Under the pieces are notes generated by a model. That model searched no databases and was not told the origin of the DNA. It saw nothing but the letters and a program-made list of their open reading frames with translations. The position numbers and the translations under genes are program-made. Shown here piece after piece: positions 18,552 to 26,949 of a stretch of DNA of 64,000 nucleotides (position 1 is its first letter; every line of letters starts with the position of its first letter). This stretch comes from JBHJGS01 sp050331575 (GTDB lineage Bacteria > Pseudomonadota > Alphaproteobacteria > Sphingomonadales > Rhodothalassiaceae), in NCBI GenBank assembly GCA_050331575.1, contig JBHJGS010000035.1:1-64000 (forward strand), written 5' to 3'.

Positions 18552-18968
18552 GCCGGTCCGGGCCAGCACCCGGTCCAGCGCCAGGGCGCCATTGCCCAGA
18601 AAGATTTGGGCGCCTGCTGCGACGGCCAGGAACAGCGGATACTCCCAGCCACCGCCTTGGTTGGAGAACAACCAGCCATTGCCGCCATGGCCGAACAGGG
18701 CCGCGCCCAGCAGAACCGGCACCAGCAGGGCGGCGGCCAGGCGGGATTGCACGCCGGCGATCAGGGCGATGCCGGTCAGCAGTTCCAGCCCGATGGTGGC
18801 ATAGGCCAAGGTGCCGGGCAGACCGATGATTTCGAAATAGCCGACCGTGCCGGGGATGGTGAACACGACGATCTTCAATAGACCATGGGCCAGGGCCATG
18901 GTGCCCAAGGCCACACGCAGCACCAGCGCGGCATAGGCGGGATTGTTGAGCGAGTGCGTCTTGATCAT
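18528..18968 (-). CDS. DoxX family membrane protein
   Basis: Integral membrane protein of 146 residues with four predicted helices: ALVLRVALGTMALAHGLLK, YFEIIGLPGTLAYATIGLELLTGIALI, LAAALLVPVLLGAALFGH, and PLFLAVAAGAQIFLG. This is the DoxX/DoxD-like topology. Proteins of this family act in redox or thiosulfate-quinone and detoxification contexts, but the specific function is not assignable. ATG at 18968 follows AGGAGAG. Tail overlaps apt on the opposite strand. Confidence 0.82.
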   Translation of the reverse strand: MIKTHSLNNPAYAALVLRVALGTMALAHGLLKIVVFTIPGTVGYFEIIGLPGTLAYATIGLELLTGIALIAGVQSRLAAALLVPVLLGAALFGHGGNGWLFSNQGGGWEYPLFLAVAAGAQIFLGNGALALDRVLARTGSVAREAA

Positions 18969-19154
18969 GTCAGGCTCTCCTAAGAACGGCCCGGGCCCCA
19001 TCGCCCGGACGCCTCAGCAGATAAGCTGTGACCAAAGGAGGAGAAGCGGGCCGAAACTCGACAGTCTGTTTCGAATGATCGAACAATTTCGGTTCATGGA
19101 TCTGCGAGAACGCCGGCTCGATCAGCGTCCGCGACCCGGACAGGCCGGCATGCT

Positions 19155-20081
19155 TTAGACCGCCGGGGGGTCGACGCCTGCAATCCGCCGCGCCCGGCGC
19201 GAGCGGCGTTCCGCCAGCGCCTCGCGGTGCGCCAGATAGACCGAGGCGGCCAGGATGATCAGCGCGCCGGCCAGGGTCTGCAGTCGGATTGTCTCGCCAA
19301 ACGCCAGCGCGCCGATGGCGGTCGCCGCCAGCAGGCGCACGAAATCGAACGGCAGCACCGCACTGGCATCGGCTTCGGCGAACGACCGCGCAAGCGCATA
19401 TTGCCCCAGCCCCGCAATCAGGCCGATCGCCAGCAACAGTGCCCAGGCGTCGGCATCCGGCCAGGTCCAGCTGGGGAGAGCGGCCAAGAAGGTCGCCGGC
19501 AGCGGCAGCAGAAAGGCGTAGGCCACGATGGTGCGCGGGCTGTCCGTCGGTGCCAGCGCCTTGATGGTCAGCATCGAGGCGGCGATGCCCAGCGTGCCGA
19601 TCACCGCGGCGATCACACCGGGATTGACCACCAGCGCCTCGCCGGGGCGCAACACCACCAACATGCCGGCAAAGCCGATGATCAGGGCGGTGATGCGCCG
19701 CGCGCGGATCCGCTCCTTCAACAAAAGGACCGCGCCTAAGGTGGTGAACAGCGGCGCGGCATAGGAAATCGCCACCACCAGCGACAAGGGCGCCACCGTG
19801 ACCGCATAGAAGATGCCGAAGGTGGCAATGATGGCGGTAAAGCCGCGCACGGCATGCAGCGGCAGGCGCTCGGTCTTCAGCAGGGTCAGGCCGTCCTTGA
19901 ACAAATTCGGCAGCAGGAACACACAGCCGAACAGGGTGCGGAAGAACACGATCATCCAGGCGCTGACCTCCGCAGAGGCCAAGCGGATCAGGCCCCACAC
20001 GCACGCAAAGGCCAGGCAGGACACGATCATATAGCCGATGCCGCGAACGGTTGAGCGGCCTGGCGCCAGGCTGGCGCTCAC
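19155..20081 (-). CDS. DMT superfamily transporter (EamA type)
   Basis: Inner-membrane permease of 308 residues with about ten helices and two EamA repeats, typical of drug/metabolite exporters. The N-repeat runs from IGYMIVSCLAFACVWGLIRLAS and the second from LGIAASMLTIKALA. The C-terminus is Arg-rich and cytoplasmic. Its ATG overlaps the gshB stop by four bases (20078-20081), so it is translationally coupled to glutathione synthase. Substrate unknown; export of a thiol or amino-acid metabolite would fit the coupling but is only inference. Confidence 0.88.
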   Translation of the reverse strand: MSASLAPGRSTVRGIGYMIVSCLAFACVWGLIRLASAEVSAWMIVFFRTLFGCVFLLPNLFKDGLTLLKTERLPLHAVRGFTAIIATFGIFYAVTVAPLSLVVAISYAAPLFTTLGAVLLLKERIRARRITALIIGFAGMLVVLRPGEALVVNPGVIAAVIGTLGIAASMLTIKALAPTDSPRTIVAYAFLLPLPATFLAALPSWTWPDADAWALLLAIGLIAGLGQYALARSFAEADASAVLPFDFVRLLAATAIGALAFGETIRLQTLAGALIILAASVYLAHREALAERRSRRARRIAGVDPPAV

Positions 20082-21016
20082 GCCAGGCGTCTTTCGATCG
20101 CGTCCCAGATTTTCGCGGCTAGGTCCACCCGGTCGAACCGGCCGATTTCCTGCAGGCCGGTGGGCGAGGTGACATTGATTTCGGTCAACAGCCCGCCGAT
20201 CACATCGATGCCGACGAACAGCAGGTTGCGCTTGACCAGTTCCGGGGCGATGCGCGCGCAGATCTCGCGCTCCCGGTCGGTCAGGCTGGCCTGCAAGGGG
20301 GTGCCGCCGACATGCAGGTTGGAGCGCGCCTCTCCCGCGGCGGGCTTGCGGTTCAGCGCGCCCAGCGGTTCGCCGTCGATCAGGATGATGCGCTTGTCGC
20401 CCTCGCGCACCGCGGGCAGATAGCGCTGCACCATCACCGGCTCGCGGCTGACGCCGGTGAACATCTCCATCAGCGCGCCCAGATTTTCATCCTCCGGCTT
20501 CAGGCGGAACACGCCGAAGCCGCCATTGCCGAACAGCGGCTTGATGACGATGTCGCGAAATTCCGCCCGGAACGCGCGCACCTCATCGGTGGAGCGGGTG
20601 ATCAGCGTCTCCGGCATCAGGTCGGTATAATGGGTGACGAACAGCTTCTCCGGCGCATTGCGCACATGCACCGGATCATTCACCACCAGGGTCCGGTCGC
20701 ACACCTGCTCCAACAGATGGGTGTAGGTGATATAAGCCATGTCAAAGGGCGGATCCTGGCGCATCAGGATCACGTCCAGATCCTCGGCCAGGTCCACTGT
20801 CTGATCCTGCTGGAACTGGTAATGCGCGCCGCGCTCGCGTTTCACCGTCATCGGCCGGGCTTGCGCCACCACGCGGCCCTGCCGGTAGGTCAGCTCATCG
20901 GGCAGATAGTGAAACAGCGCATGGCCCCGTGCCTGGCCCTCAACAGCCAGGGCGAAGCTGGAATCGGCATCGATATCGATCCCCTCGATGGGATCCATCT
21001 GGAAGGCAACACGCAT
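20078..21016 (-). CDS. gshB: Glutathione synthase
   Basis: ATP-grasp ligase of 312 residues joining gamma-glutamylcysteine and glycine. Family segments: MRVAFQMDPIEGIDIDADSSFAL, DVILMRQDPPFDMAYITYTHLLE, VVNDPVHVRNAPEKLF, VIKPLFGNGGFGVFR (ATP-grasp loop), DKRIILIDGEPLGALNRKP, and GIDVIGGLLTEINVTSPTG. Length normal. In many alphaproteobacteria it follows yraN directly; here a PEP-CTERM-like gene with its own terminator separates the two. Confidence 0.96.
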   Translation of the reverse strand: MRVAFQMDPIEGIDIDADSSFALAVEGQARGHALFHYLPDELTYRQGRVVAQARPMTVKRERGAHYQFQQDQTVDLAEDLDVILMRQDPPFDMAYITYTHLLEQVCDRTLVVNDPVHVRNAPEKLFVTHYTDLMPETLITRSTDEVRAFRAEFRDIVIKPLFGNGGFGVFRLKPEDENLGALMEMFTGVSREPVMVQRYLPAVREGDKRIILIDGEPLGALNRKPAAGEARSNLHVGGTPLQASLTDREREICARIAPELVKRNLLFVGIDVIGGLLTEINVTSPTGLQEIGRFDRVDLAAKIWDAIERRLA

Positions 21017-21116
21017 GGGCGGTGGGTCTCCGTATCAGGCGGGGTCGCCGAGATATGGACCATCCCGCCGCGTTAGGCCAGCGGCGGTGCTTGCTCCGGG
21101 GCGTGCCTGATAGAAG

Positions 21117-21145
21117 AAAAGCCGGGCCCCGCGGACCCGGCTTTT
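21117..21145 (-). terminator. Rho-independent terminator after the PEP-CTERM-like gene
   Basis: Perfect ten-base-pair inverted repeat AAAAGCCGGG/CCCGGCTTTT with a nine-base loop. On the minus strand it ends in CTTTTCTTCT, the expected U-rich tail, 25 bases past the stop of the gene at 21170. It should insulate gshB from the gene upstream. Confidence 0.75.
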
Positions 21146-21169
21146 CCTGAGCAAGACACGTGAAACGGC

Positions 21170-21930
21170 TTAGCCGCGGCGGCGCGCCACACCGAAACCG
21201 GCCAGGCCCAGGCCCAGCAGCGCCAGCGAGGCCGGAACCGGCACATCGATCGGCGTGAAGCCCAGCTTCACCTGGATCGAGGGGCGGCTGTCCGGACCGC
21301 TCGAGCCGTCCGTGATGTCGAAGCTGCCACTCTCGAAGAACAGCTCGAAACCGTCATTGAACAGATCGTCGGCCAGCACGAAATATTCCGCCGAGGCATC
21401 GCCCACCAACGTGTCGGTACCGAAAAAGTCGAAAAAATTGAAGGTGTCGCCGCCGGCTAGAACGCTGACGCCGGACAGTGTTGCGGTGGTGTCTTCTGAC
21501 GTTGTCACCAGGCGGATGGCGATGGTGTTGACCAGGGCGTCGGGGTCGAGATCGTCGGCATCGGACACGCCGCTGGCGGTCTGCACACCGGCGCCGGTAT
21601 CGTAATCAAAGCTGTAGCTCAGCGAGCCGGGGCGTACGTCACAAACGGATCGGTCCCGCCCGACAAGGCATTGGAGCCGGACAGGTTCCACGCGATACCG
21701 GACTGGCCGGAGGTTAAGCTGCCAATGTCCTCGGCGCCGCGAATGGCCGCTTCCCAATCCCCGGACTCCGCCAAACCATTGCCGCGGCGGATAGTGACAT
21801 TGCCAACGGTCTGCTCTTCAAAAGCGACGAAATCGGAATCGCTGGCGAACGTCATGGCGACCGGCCCGGCCAGCGCCGGTGTGGCGGCCAAGGCAACCGT
21901 CAGGCTGCCGATCGCGATCAAGTTTTTCAT
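21170..21930 (-). pseudogene. PEP-CTERM-like secreted protein, split by a one-base frameshift
   Basis: Two overlapping minus-strand frames form one protein of about 253 residues. The first (21619-21930) has a signal peptide (MKNLIAIGSLTVALAATPALA) and a beta-rich domain. The second continues it from about 21650 and ends in a sorting tail VPVPASLALLGLGLAGFGVARRRG-type signal, that is, a VPxPAS motif, a hydrophobic helix and an Arg cluster. Adding one C to the CCCC run near 21632-21635 joins the frames as ...VTYAPGSLSYSF.... This could be a real mutation or a sequencing error. Such tails are processed by exosortase, which is not in the window. Confidence 0.7.
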
Positions 21931-22143
21931 AGTCTAGCTCCCAGTTACTACATCTTGGTTGGCCTTGTGATCAGTGTTTATGCAAACCCCGGACCAATTT
22001 CAAACATGGCTCAAAACCGCGGGTTGATGCCCGCTGACAGGGCGTCATGTCAGCAGGTTTAACATCTGGTTCAGACCTGCGAAGACAGCTGTAAGCGAGA
22101 CTGACAGGTAAATTGGTCAACTCTTCGATAGATCCGTGCCGGA

Positions 22144-22503
22144 TCAGGTGTCCGGCCGCCAAGCCGCTGCGAGATGGTGCGGTCGCAATCCGTCAATCAA
22201 AATGATATCGAACCGCACATCCTGCTCCGCGCGCCCGGGATTGCGGCCGAGATAGGCCAGGGCGGCGCGGGTGATCCTGTGGCGCTGACGCGGCGTGACG
22301 GCCTCGGCCGACCCCGACCCGCCGCTGCGCTGCTTGATCTCGACGAACACCAGCGTCCGGCCCTTTTCCGCAATCAAGTCGATCTCGCCAACCGGGGTCC
22401 GCACCCGTCGCTCCAGCACGCGATAGCCCTTCATTGTTAAATAGGCGGCAGCCAGGCGCTCTGCGCGGCGGCCGCGCCGTTCGGCTGCCGCCCTATCGGT
22501 CAC
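22144..22503 (-). CDS. yraN: YraN/UPF0102 family nuclease-fold protein
   Basis: Small cytosolic protein of 119 residues with the restriction-endonuclease-like UPF0102 core: AERLAAAYLTMKGYRVLERRVRTPVGEIDLIAEKGRTLVFVEIKQR, containing the Glu-Ile-Asp and Val-Glu-Ile-Lys residues of the predicted active site. Its biochemical role is unsettled. Its start overlaps the rsmI stop by 11 bases, the usual rsmI-yraN coupling. Confidence 0.93.
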   Translation of the reverse strand: MTDRAAAERRGRRAERLAAAYLTMKGYRVLERRVRTPVGEIDLIAEKGRTLVFVEIKQRSGGSGSAEAVTPRQRHRITRAALAYLGRNPGRAEQDVRFDIILIDGLRPHHLAAAWRPDT

Positions 22504-23374
22504 GGTTCAGCTCCAACGCACGTTGATAGACCGTGCGGCGCGGCAGGTTCAGCGTCCAGGAGACGGCCGCCGCGGCTTCCTTGGTGGACAAGCTGGCCAG
22601 CGCCTCGGCCAAGAGCGCGTCCAACTGCTGGTTGGGATCGGCCGTCTGCGTGGCGCCGGCCACCAACAGCACCACCTCGCCTTTCAACTGATCATCGTGC
22701 GCTGCCGCGGCGGCCAGGTCCGGCAAGACACGGCGGCGAACGGTTTCGAACTGCTTGGTCAGTTCCCGCGCCAGCACCGCCTCGCGCGGGCCAAAAATCT
22801 CCGCCATGGCGGCCAATGTCTGGGGCGTGCGCTGGGCACTTTCGTAAAAGATCAAGGTGGCGCGCAGATCTTTCAGCGCGACCAAGGCTTGCTGGCGCGC
22901 TTTGGCCTTTGCCGGCAAGAAGCCCTCGAACCAAAACCGGTCGGTCGGCAGGCCGGAGACGCTCAAGGCGGCGAGCGCGGCGCTGGCGCCGGGCAGGGGG
23001 TGAACGGCAAGTCCGTCGTCCTGGGCCGCGCGGACCAGCTTGAAACCGGGATCGGCGATCAGCGGGGTGCCGGCGTCACTGACCAGGGCGATGGCTTGGC
23101 CCTCCCGCATGCGCTGCAGCAAGATCGGGCGCATTTGCGCGCCGTTATGATCGTGATAGGAAAGAAGCGGGGTGGCGATGCCATGGGCGTGCAACAGTTT
23201 CGCGGTCACCCTTTTATCCTCGCAGGCGATGGCGTCGGCCGCGCGCAGCACGGTGATCGCCCGCGCCGTGATATCGGCCAGATTGCCGATCGGGGTTGCG
23301 ACGACATAAAGGCCGGGCGGCAGGGCCGGGACCTTGTTTTTGCCCGGATTGGACGTATCAGGGGACATGGTCAT
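22493..23374 (-). CDS. rsmI: 16S rRNA (cytidine(1402)-2'-O)-methyltransferase
   Basis: Tetrapyrrole-methylase-fold enzyme of about 293 residues that modifies C1402 in the ribosomal decoding centre. N-terminal PGLYVVATPIGNLADITARA, DTRVTAKLL-like CEDKRVTAKLLHAHGI, ALVSDAGTPLIADPGFKLV and FEGFLPAKAKAR are diagnostic. The ATG at 23374 is used; the frame stays open to 23506 through the divergent lipoprotein gene's leader, which is unlikely to be coding. Divergent from the LppC-like gene, with about 55 bases between starts. Confidence 0.95.
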   Translation of the reverse strand: MTMSPDTSNPGKNKVPALPPGLYVVATPIGNLADITARAITVLRAADAIACEDKRVTAKLLHAHGIATPLLSYHDHNGAQMRPILLQRMREGQAIALVSDAGTPLIADPGFKLVRAAQDDGLAVHPLPGASAALAALSVSGLPTDRFWFEGFLPAKAKARQQALVALKDLRATLIFYESAQRTPQTLAAMAEIFGPREAVLARELTKQFETVRRRVLPDLAAAAAHDDQLKGEVVLLVAGATQTADPNQQLDALLAEALASLSTKEAAAAVSWTLNLPRRTVYQRALELNRDR

Positions 23375-23429
23375 GGCATTTGCTTTGGCACGGGCGGCCC
23401 CGCAACGGAAACAGAAAGGCAAAACCGCG

Positions 23430-24836
23430 ATGATTGCTGCGCGATCGGTGCTCCATTGGCTCTGGCTGACCGGCCTGGCGCTGCTGCTGGCCGGCTGCGG
23501 CGGCACGGATCAACCGGATCGGGAGATCGCGGTGGCTGCTCCGGCGCCGCCGCCGGCGGAGCAAGCATCGCCGAGGCCATCGCCGCGAGTGGCCTGGCTG
23601 ATCGAATCACTGCCGCCCTTGGAGGCGCCGGAAGAAACCGAGGTTATCGAAGACAAGACGGTGCTGGCGCTGCTGGTGCCTTTGTCGGGCGAGGCCGCCA
23701 GCGTCGGCCGGGCGCTGCGCGACGCTGCGGTCATGGCTTTGTTCGACGCCTATGATCCGCGGCTGGAACTGATCGTGCACGACACGGCCGGGACCGAGGC
23801 TGGGGCCCGGCGCGCCGCTGCCAGCGCGATCGAGGACGGGGCCGATCTGATCCTCGGCCCCTTATTCGGTCCGGCCATTGATGCCGCAGCACCCCTGGTG
23901 CGGGATGCCGGACGTCTCATGATCGGCTTTTCCAATGACATCCGCGTGGCGGGCGAGGGCGTTTACCTGCTCAGTTTTCCGCCCGAAGAACAGGTCGACC
24001 GGGTGGTGCGCTTCGCCGCCGCGCACGGCGATCGGGTGTTCGGCGCGTTGATCCCGGAAACGCTCTATGGCGACCGGGTATTGGCGTCGCTGGGCCGCGC
24101 GGTATCGGCCGGCGGTGGCTATCTGGCGTCGGTGGAATCCTATCCTCGCGAGCGGGAGGCGCTTTATGATCCGGTGCGTCGCTTGGCCGATTTCGACCGG
24201 CGCAAGCGCGCCCACGAGGCGGAAATGGCGTTCCTGCAAGGCCTGTCCCCGGATGATTTCGCCGAGGAGATCAAGCGCGACCTGGAAGCGCGCGACACGC
24301 TCGGCCGCCTGCCCTTCGATGCCATCTTGCTGCCGGAAGGGGAACCATTGATCCGGTCGCTGGCGCCGCTGCTGCCCTTCTATGATATCGATCCCGATGC
24401 CACCCGGTTCTTGGGCACCGGCTTGTGGGACGGCGCAGACCTGGGCTCGGAAACCGCCCTCCGCGGCGCCTGGTACGCCGCACCGGAGCCTGCCCCCGTG
24501 CAGGCCTATATGGATCGATTCGAAACGCTTTATGGCTATCGGCCGCCGCGGCTCGCCACCTTAGGTTATGATGTTGTGGCGCTGGCAGCGGTGCTGACGC
24601 GCGATTTCCCCGGCGCGCCGTTTCAGGCCGAGAGGTTGCAGAATGTCGAGGGCTTCTCCGGCATTGACGGGCTGTTCCGCTTTGGCGAGGACGGTGTCGT
24701 GCAGCGCGGGCTGGCAGTGTTGGAGATCCTTCCCGACGGCGTCGGAGTGATTGACCCTGCCGCGGAGAGCTTTTTTGCTTTGCCGGCCCGCGGCACCGGC
24801 CGCACGGCAGGTGACATCGGCCGGGCAGGACGCTAG
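23430..24836 (+). CDS. Penicillin-binding protein activator, LppC/LpoA-like lipoprotein
   Basis: Predicted lipoprotein of 468 residues. It has a signal peptide ending in the lipobox LLAGC (about residues 21-25), a Pro/Ala-rich linker, then a periplasmic-binding-protein fold beginning at VLALLVPLSGEAASVGRALRDAA and containing LILGPLFGPAIDAAAPL. In gammaproteobacteria the family (LpoA) activates peptidoglycan synthase PBP1A; here the function is by homology and by the conserved pairing with rsmI-yraN. The ATG at 23430 gives a normal lipoprotein signal, whereas the longer frame from 23334 would bury it. Confidence 0.88.
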   Translation: MIAARSVLHWLWLTGLALLLAGCGGTDQPDREIAVAAPAPPPAEQASPRPSPRVAWLIESLPPLEAPEETEVIEDKTVLALLVPLSGEAASVGRALRDAAVMALFDAYDPRLELIVHDTAGTEAGARRAAASAIEDGADLILGPLFGPAIDAAAPLVRDAGRLMIGFSNDIRVAGEGVYLLSFPPEEQVDRVVRFAAAHGDRVFGALIPETLYGDRVLASLGRAVSAGGGYLASVESYPREREALYDPVRRLADFDRRKRAHEAEMAFLQGLSPDDFAEEIKRDLEARDTLGRLPFDAILLPEGEPLIRSLAPLLPFYDIDPDATRFLGTGLWDGADLGSETALRGAWYAAPEPAPVQAYMDRFETLYGYRPPRLATLGYDVVALAAVLTRDFPGAPFQAERLQNVEGFSGIDGLFRFGEDGVVQRGLAVLEILPDGVGVIDPAAESFFALPARGTGRTAGDIGRAGR

Positions 24837-24900
24837 GGCACCATCGGACCGATTGGACTCAGCGTGCGATACCAATCGGTCGGATGAAAATGCTCTAATC
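24833..24900. repeat. Dispersed palindromic repeat, copy 1
   Basis: Imperfect palindrome with 14-base arms (24843-24856 and 24872-24885, one mismatch) around a 15-base loop, flanked by CTAGGGCA on the left and GGATGAAAATGCTCTAAT on the right. The flanks and the GGTCGGATGAAA arm recur at about 50692-50750, so this is a dispersed repeat rather than a one-off hairpin. There is no U-run typical of a terminator. Confidence 0.6.
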
Positions 24901-24948
24901 ACCCAGGCCCCGCCGGATTTTCTTCATTGTGCCTGAAAGGGAACGCTG

Positions 24949-25881
24949 ATGCCGCTACCCGCTTCGCTGGACGGCCGCTTGCGCTTGCCGCTGATCGCCG
25001 CGCCCATGTTTTTGGTGTCAGGCCCGGAGTTGGTTTCCGCCTGCTGTCGGGCCGGGATCATCGGCGCCTTTCCCAGCTTGAACGCCCGGCCGATCGAACA
25101 GCTTGAGGAATGGCTCACCGAGCTTGACCGGGTCACCGCCGATACCGCGCCTTATGCGGTCAATCTAATCGTGCACAAGTCCAATGGTCGGCTACAGCAG
25201 GATCTGGATCTGGTGATCCAGCACAAGGTGCCCGTGGTGATCACATCGGTCGGCCATCCCGGCGATATCGCTGAGACGGTGCACGGCTATGGCGGCATCG
25301 TTCTGCACGATGTCATCCATCTGCACCATGCCCGCAAGGCGGTCGATGCCGGTGTTGACGGCATCATTCTGGTCTGCGCCGGCGCCGGCGGCCATGCCGG
25401 GCTTTTGTCGCCGTTCACCCTGGTGCCGCAGTTGCGCGCACAGTATGACGGCACCATCATCCTGTCCGGCGCCTTGTCGGACGGCCGCGCGCTGAAGGCG
25501 GCGCGGGTGCTGGGCGCGGATCTGGGCTATATGGGCACGCGCTTCATCGCCACGCAGGAGGCGCGCGCGGACCAGGACTATCGCCGGATGATCGTGGAGG
25601 CGGAGTCGACCGATATCGTCTACACCAACAAGGTGTCCGGCATCTGGGGCAATTTCCTGCGCGACAGCCTGGACGCATCGGGCATTGCGTATGACATTGC
25701 CGGCCCGCAGGTGAAAAAGGACGTGAACATGGACCTGGCCGCCCGCGACGAGGGCGATGCCGGGGCCAAGAAGGCCTGGAAGGAGGTCTGGTCGGCCGGG
25801 CAGGGCGTCGGCCAGATCCATGATGTGCTGCCGGTGGCAGAGCTGGTCGCGCGGCTGCAGGCGGAGTATGAGCACGCCTGA
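24949..25881 (+). CDS. NAD(P)H-dependent flavin oxidoreductase, nitronate-monooxygenase-like
   Basis: FMN-binding TIM-barrel enzyme of 310 residues. N-terminal LPLIAAPMFLVSGPELVSACCRAGIIGAFPSLNAR is the family start, followed by VHKSN, VVITSVGHPGDIAETVHGYGGIVLHDVIHLHHARKAVDAGVDGII and CAGAGGHAG, the FMN-phosphate loop. A second phosphate region is SGALSDGRALKAARVLGADLGYMGTRF. Family members oxidise nitronates or act as enoyl-ACP reductases (FabK-like). Which applies is not decidable here. No obvious operon partner. Confidence 0.9.
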   Translation: MPLPASLDGRLRLPLIAAPMFLVSGPELVSACCRAGIIGAFPSLNARPIEQLEEWLTELDRVTADTAPYAVNLIVHKSNGRLQQDLDLVIQHKVPVVITSVGHPGDIAETVHGYGGIVLHDVIHLHHARKAVDAGVDGIILVCAGAGGHAGLLSPFTLVPQLRAQYDGTIILSGALSDGRALKAARVLGADLGYMGTRFIATQEARADQDYRRMIVEAESTDIVYTNKVSGIWGNFLRDSLDASGIAYDIAGPQVKKDVNMDLAARDEGDAGAKKAWKEVWSAGQGVGQIHDVLPVAELVARLQAEYEHA

Positions 25882-25920
25882 TCGGTTGGCCCGCCTTCTA
25901 TGCTGCTCTAATTTGCTGTC

Positions 25921-26892
25921 ATGGCACGATTTGTTTTCCCCGCCCAGCCGGCGCGGCTGGGTGCGCCTGCCGGCGCCGCCGCTGCCGGTCGTCCTGTCGC
26001 CGGCATAGCCTGGATGCTGCTGGCTGCCACCTGCGTCACCTTGGTGGGCGTGCTGGTGAAGGGCCTCGGCGCGCGGCTGCCGGCCGCCGAAATTGCAAGC
26101 TTGCGAGCGTGGCTGATGATCGCGGTCTTGATCCCGTGGCTGGCCTGGCGCGCCCCGGCGGCCTTTCGGGTGCGTGCGCCGGGGCTGCTGGCCGTGCGCG
26201 CCCTGCTTTTGACCGCGATCAACGGCTTGGGCTTTTGGGTGTTGACGGTGTTGCCGCTGGTTCTGGTAACCGCCATTGCCTTTGCCAAGCCGCTGTTTGT
26301 CACCGTGCTGGCCGCAGTCTTCTTGAGCGAGCGGGTGCGGCTTCGCCGAGGGCTGGCAACACTGCTCGGCTTTGTTGGCGTGCTGATCACGCTCAATCCC
26401 AGCCAGTTGACCGGTGTGGAGGCGGGCATGTTGGCCGCCGCCGGGGCCGTGTTGGTAACCGTGTGCATGGCCAGTTCGGTGATCATCGGCAAGCAACTGA
26501 CCTTGAGCGAGGATCCGGTCACCATCGTGGTTTGGTCCAATCTGTGTGTCGCGGTGCTTCTGGGCCTGCCTGCGGCGCTGCTCTGGGTGCCGCCAACCGC
26601 TCAGGAGTGGGCCCTGTTGGCGCTGCTCGCTGCGCTCGGTTTCATTTCGCAGCAGGCGTTTTTGCGGGCTTATCGGGCCGCGGAGGCGGGTTTCGTCGCG
26701 CCGTTTGAATATGTCCGCATCCTGATGGCGGCGGCCGCGGGCTGGTTATGGTTTGCCGAGGTGCCCGGCTGGGAGATTGCCGCGGGCGCGCCGCTGATCA
26801 TCGCGTCGGGGCTTTACATCGCGCATCGGGAAACCCGGTTGGCAAAAGAAAAGGCATTGGAGCGGGCGAAGGGAATCGAACCCTCGTCTTAA
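25921..26892 (+). CDS. DMT superfamily transporter (EamA type) ending inside tRNA-Gly
   Basis: Inner-membrane permease of 323 residues with about ten helices and two EamA repeats (first from IAWMLLAATCVTLVGVLVKG; the second repeat from VLVTVCMASSVIIGKQL). The last dozen residues (ERAKGIEPSS) and the TAA stop are read from the antisense of the tRNA-Gly gene, so the coding region overlaps the tRNA by 35 bases. A transporter stop must have lain further upstream in ancestors, or the tail is tolerated. Not closely similar to the transporter at 19155. Confidence 0.86.
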   Translation: MARFVFPAQPARLGAPAGAAAAGRPVAGIAWMLLAATCVTLVGVLVKGLGARLPAAEIASLRAWLMIAVLIPWLAWRAPAAFRVRAPGLLAVRALLLTAINGLGFWVLTVLPLVLVTAIAFAKPLFVTVLAAVFLSERVRLRRGLATLLGFVGVLITLNPSQLTGVEAGMLAAAGAVLVTVCMASSVIIGKQLTLSEDPVTIVVWSNLCVAVLLGLPAALLWVPPTAQEWALLALLAALGFISQQAFLRAYRAAEAGFVAPFEYVRILMAAAAGWLWFAEVPGWEIAAGAPLIIASGLYIAHRETRLAKEKALERAKGIEPSS

Positions 26893-26931
26893 GCTTGGGA
26901 AGCTTCTGCTCTACCATTGAGCTACGCCCGC
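26858..26931 (-). tRNA. tRNA-Gly (anticodon CCC)
   Basis: Minus-strand 74-nt cloverleaf: acceptor GCGGGCG/CGCCCGC, D arm AGCTCAATGGTAGAGC, anticodon loop TTCCCAA (CCC), T arm GAGGGTTCGATTCCC, discriminator T and encoded CCA. The outermost anticodon-stem pair is a G-A mismatch. Its 3' half is overlapped by the opposite-strand transporter gene. Confidence 0.96.
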
Positions 26932-26949
26932 CCGGCCCTTGACAGAAGC

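Noticed and set aside
21971..22162. A 63-codon minus-strand frame upstream of the PEP-CTERM-like gene
   Set aside because: No ribosome-binding site, no hydrophobic or domain pattern, and it overlaps the yraN end.
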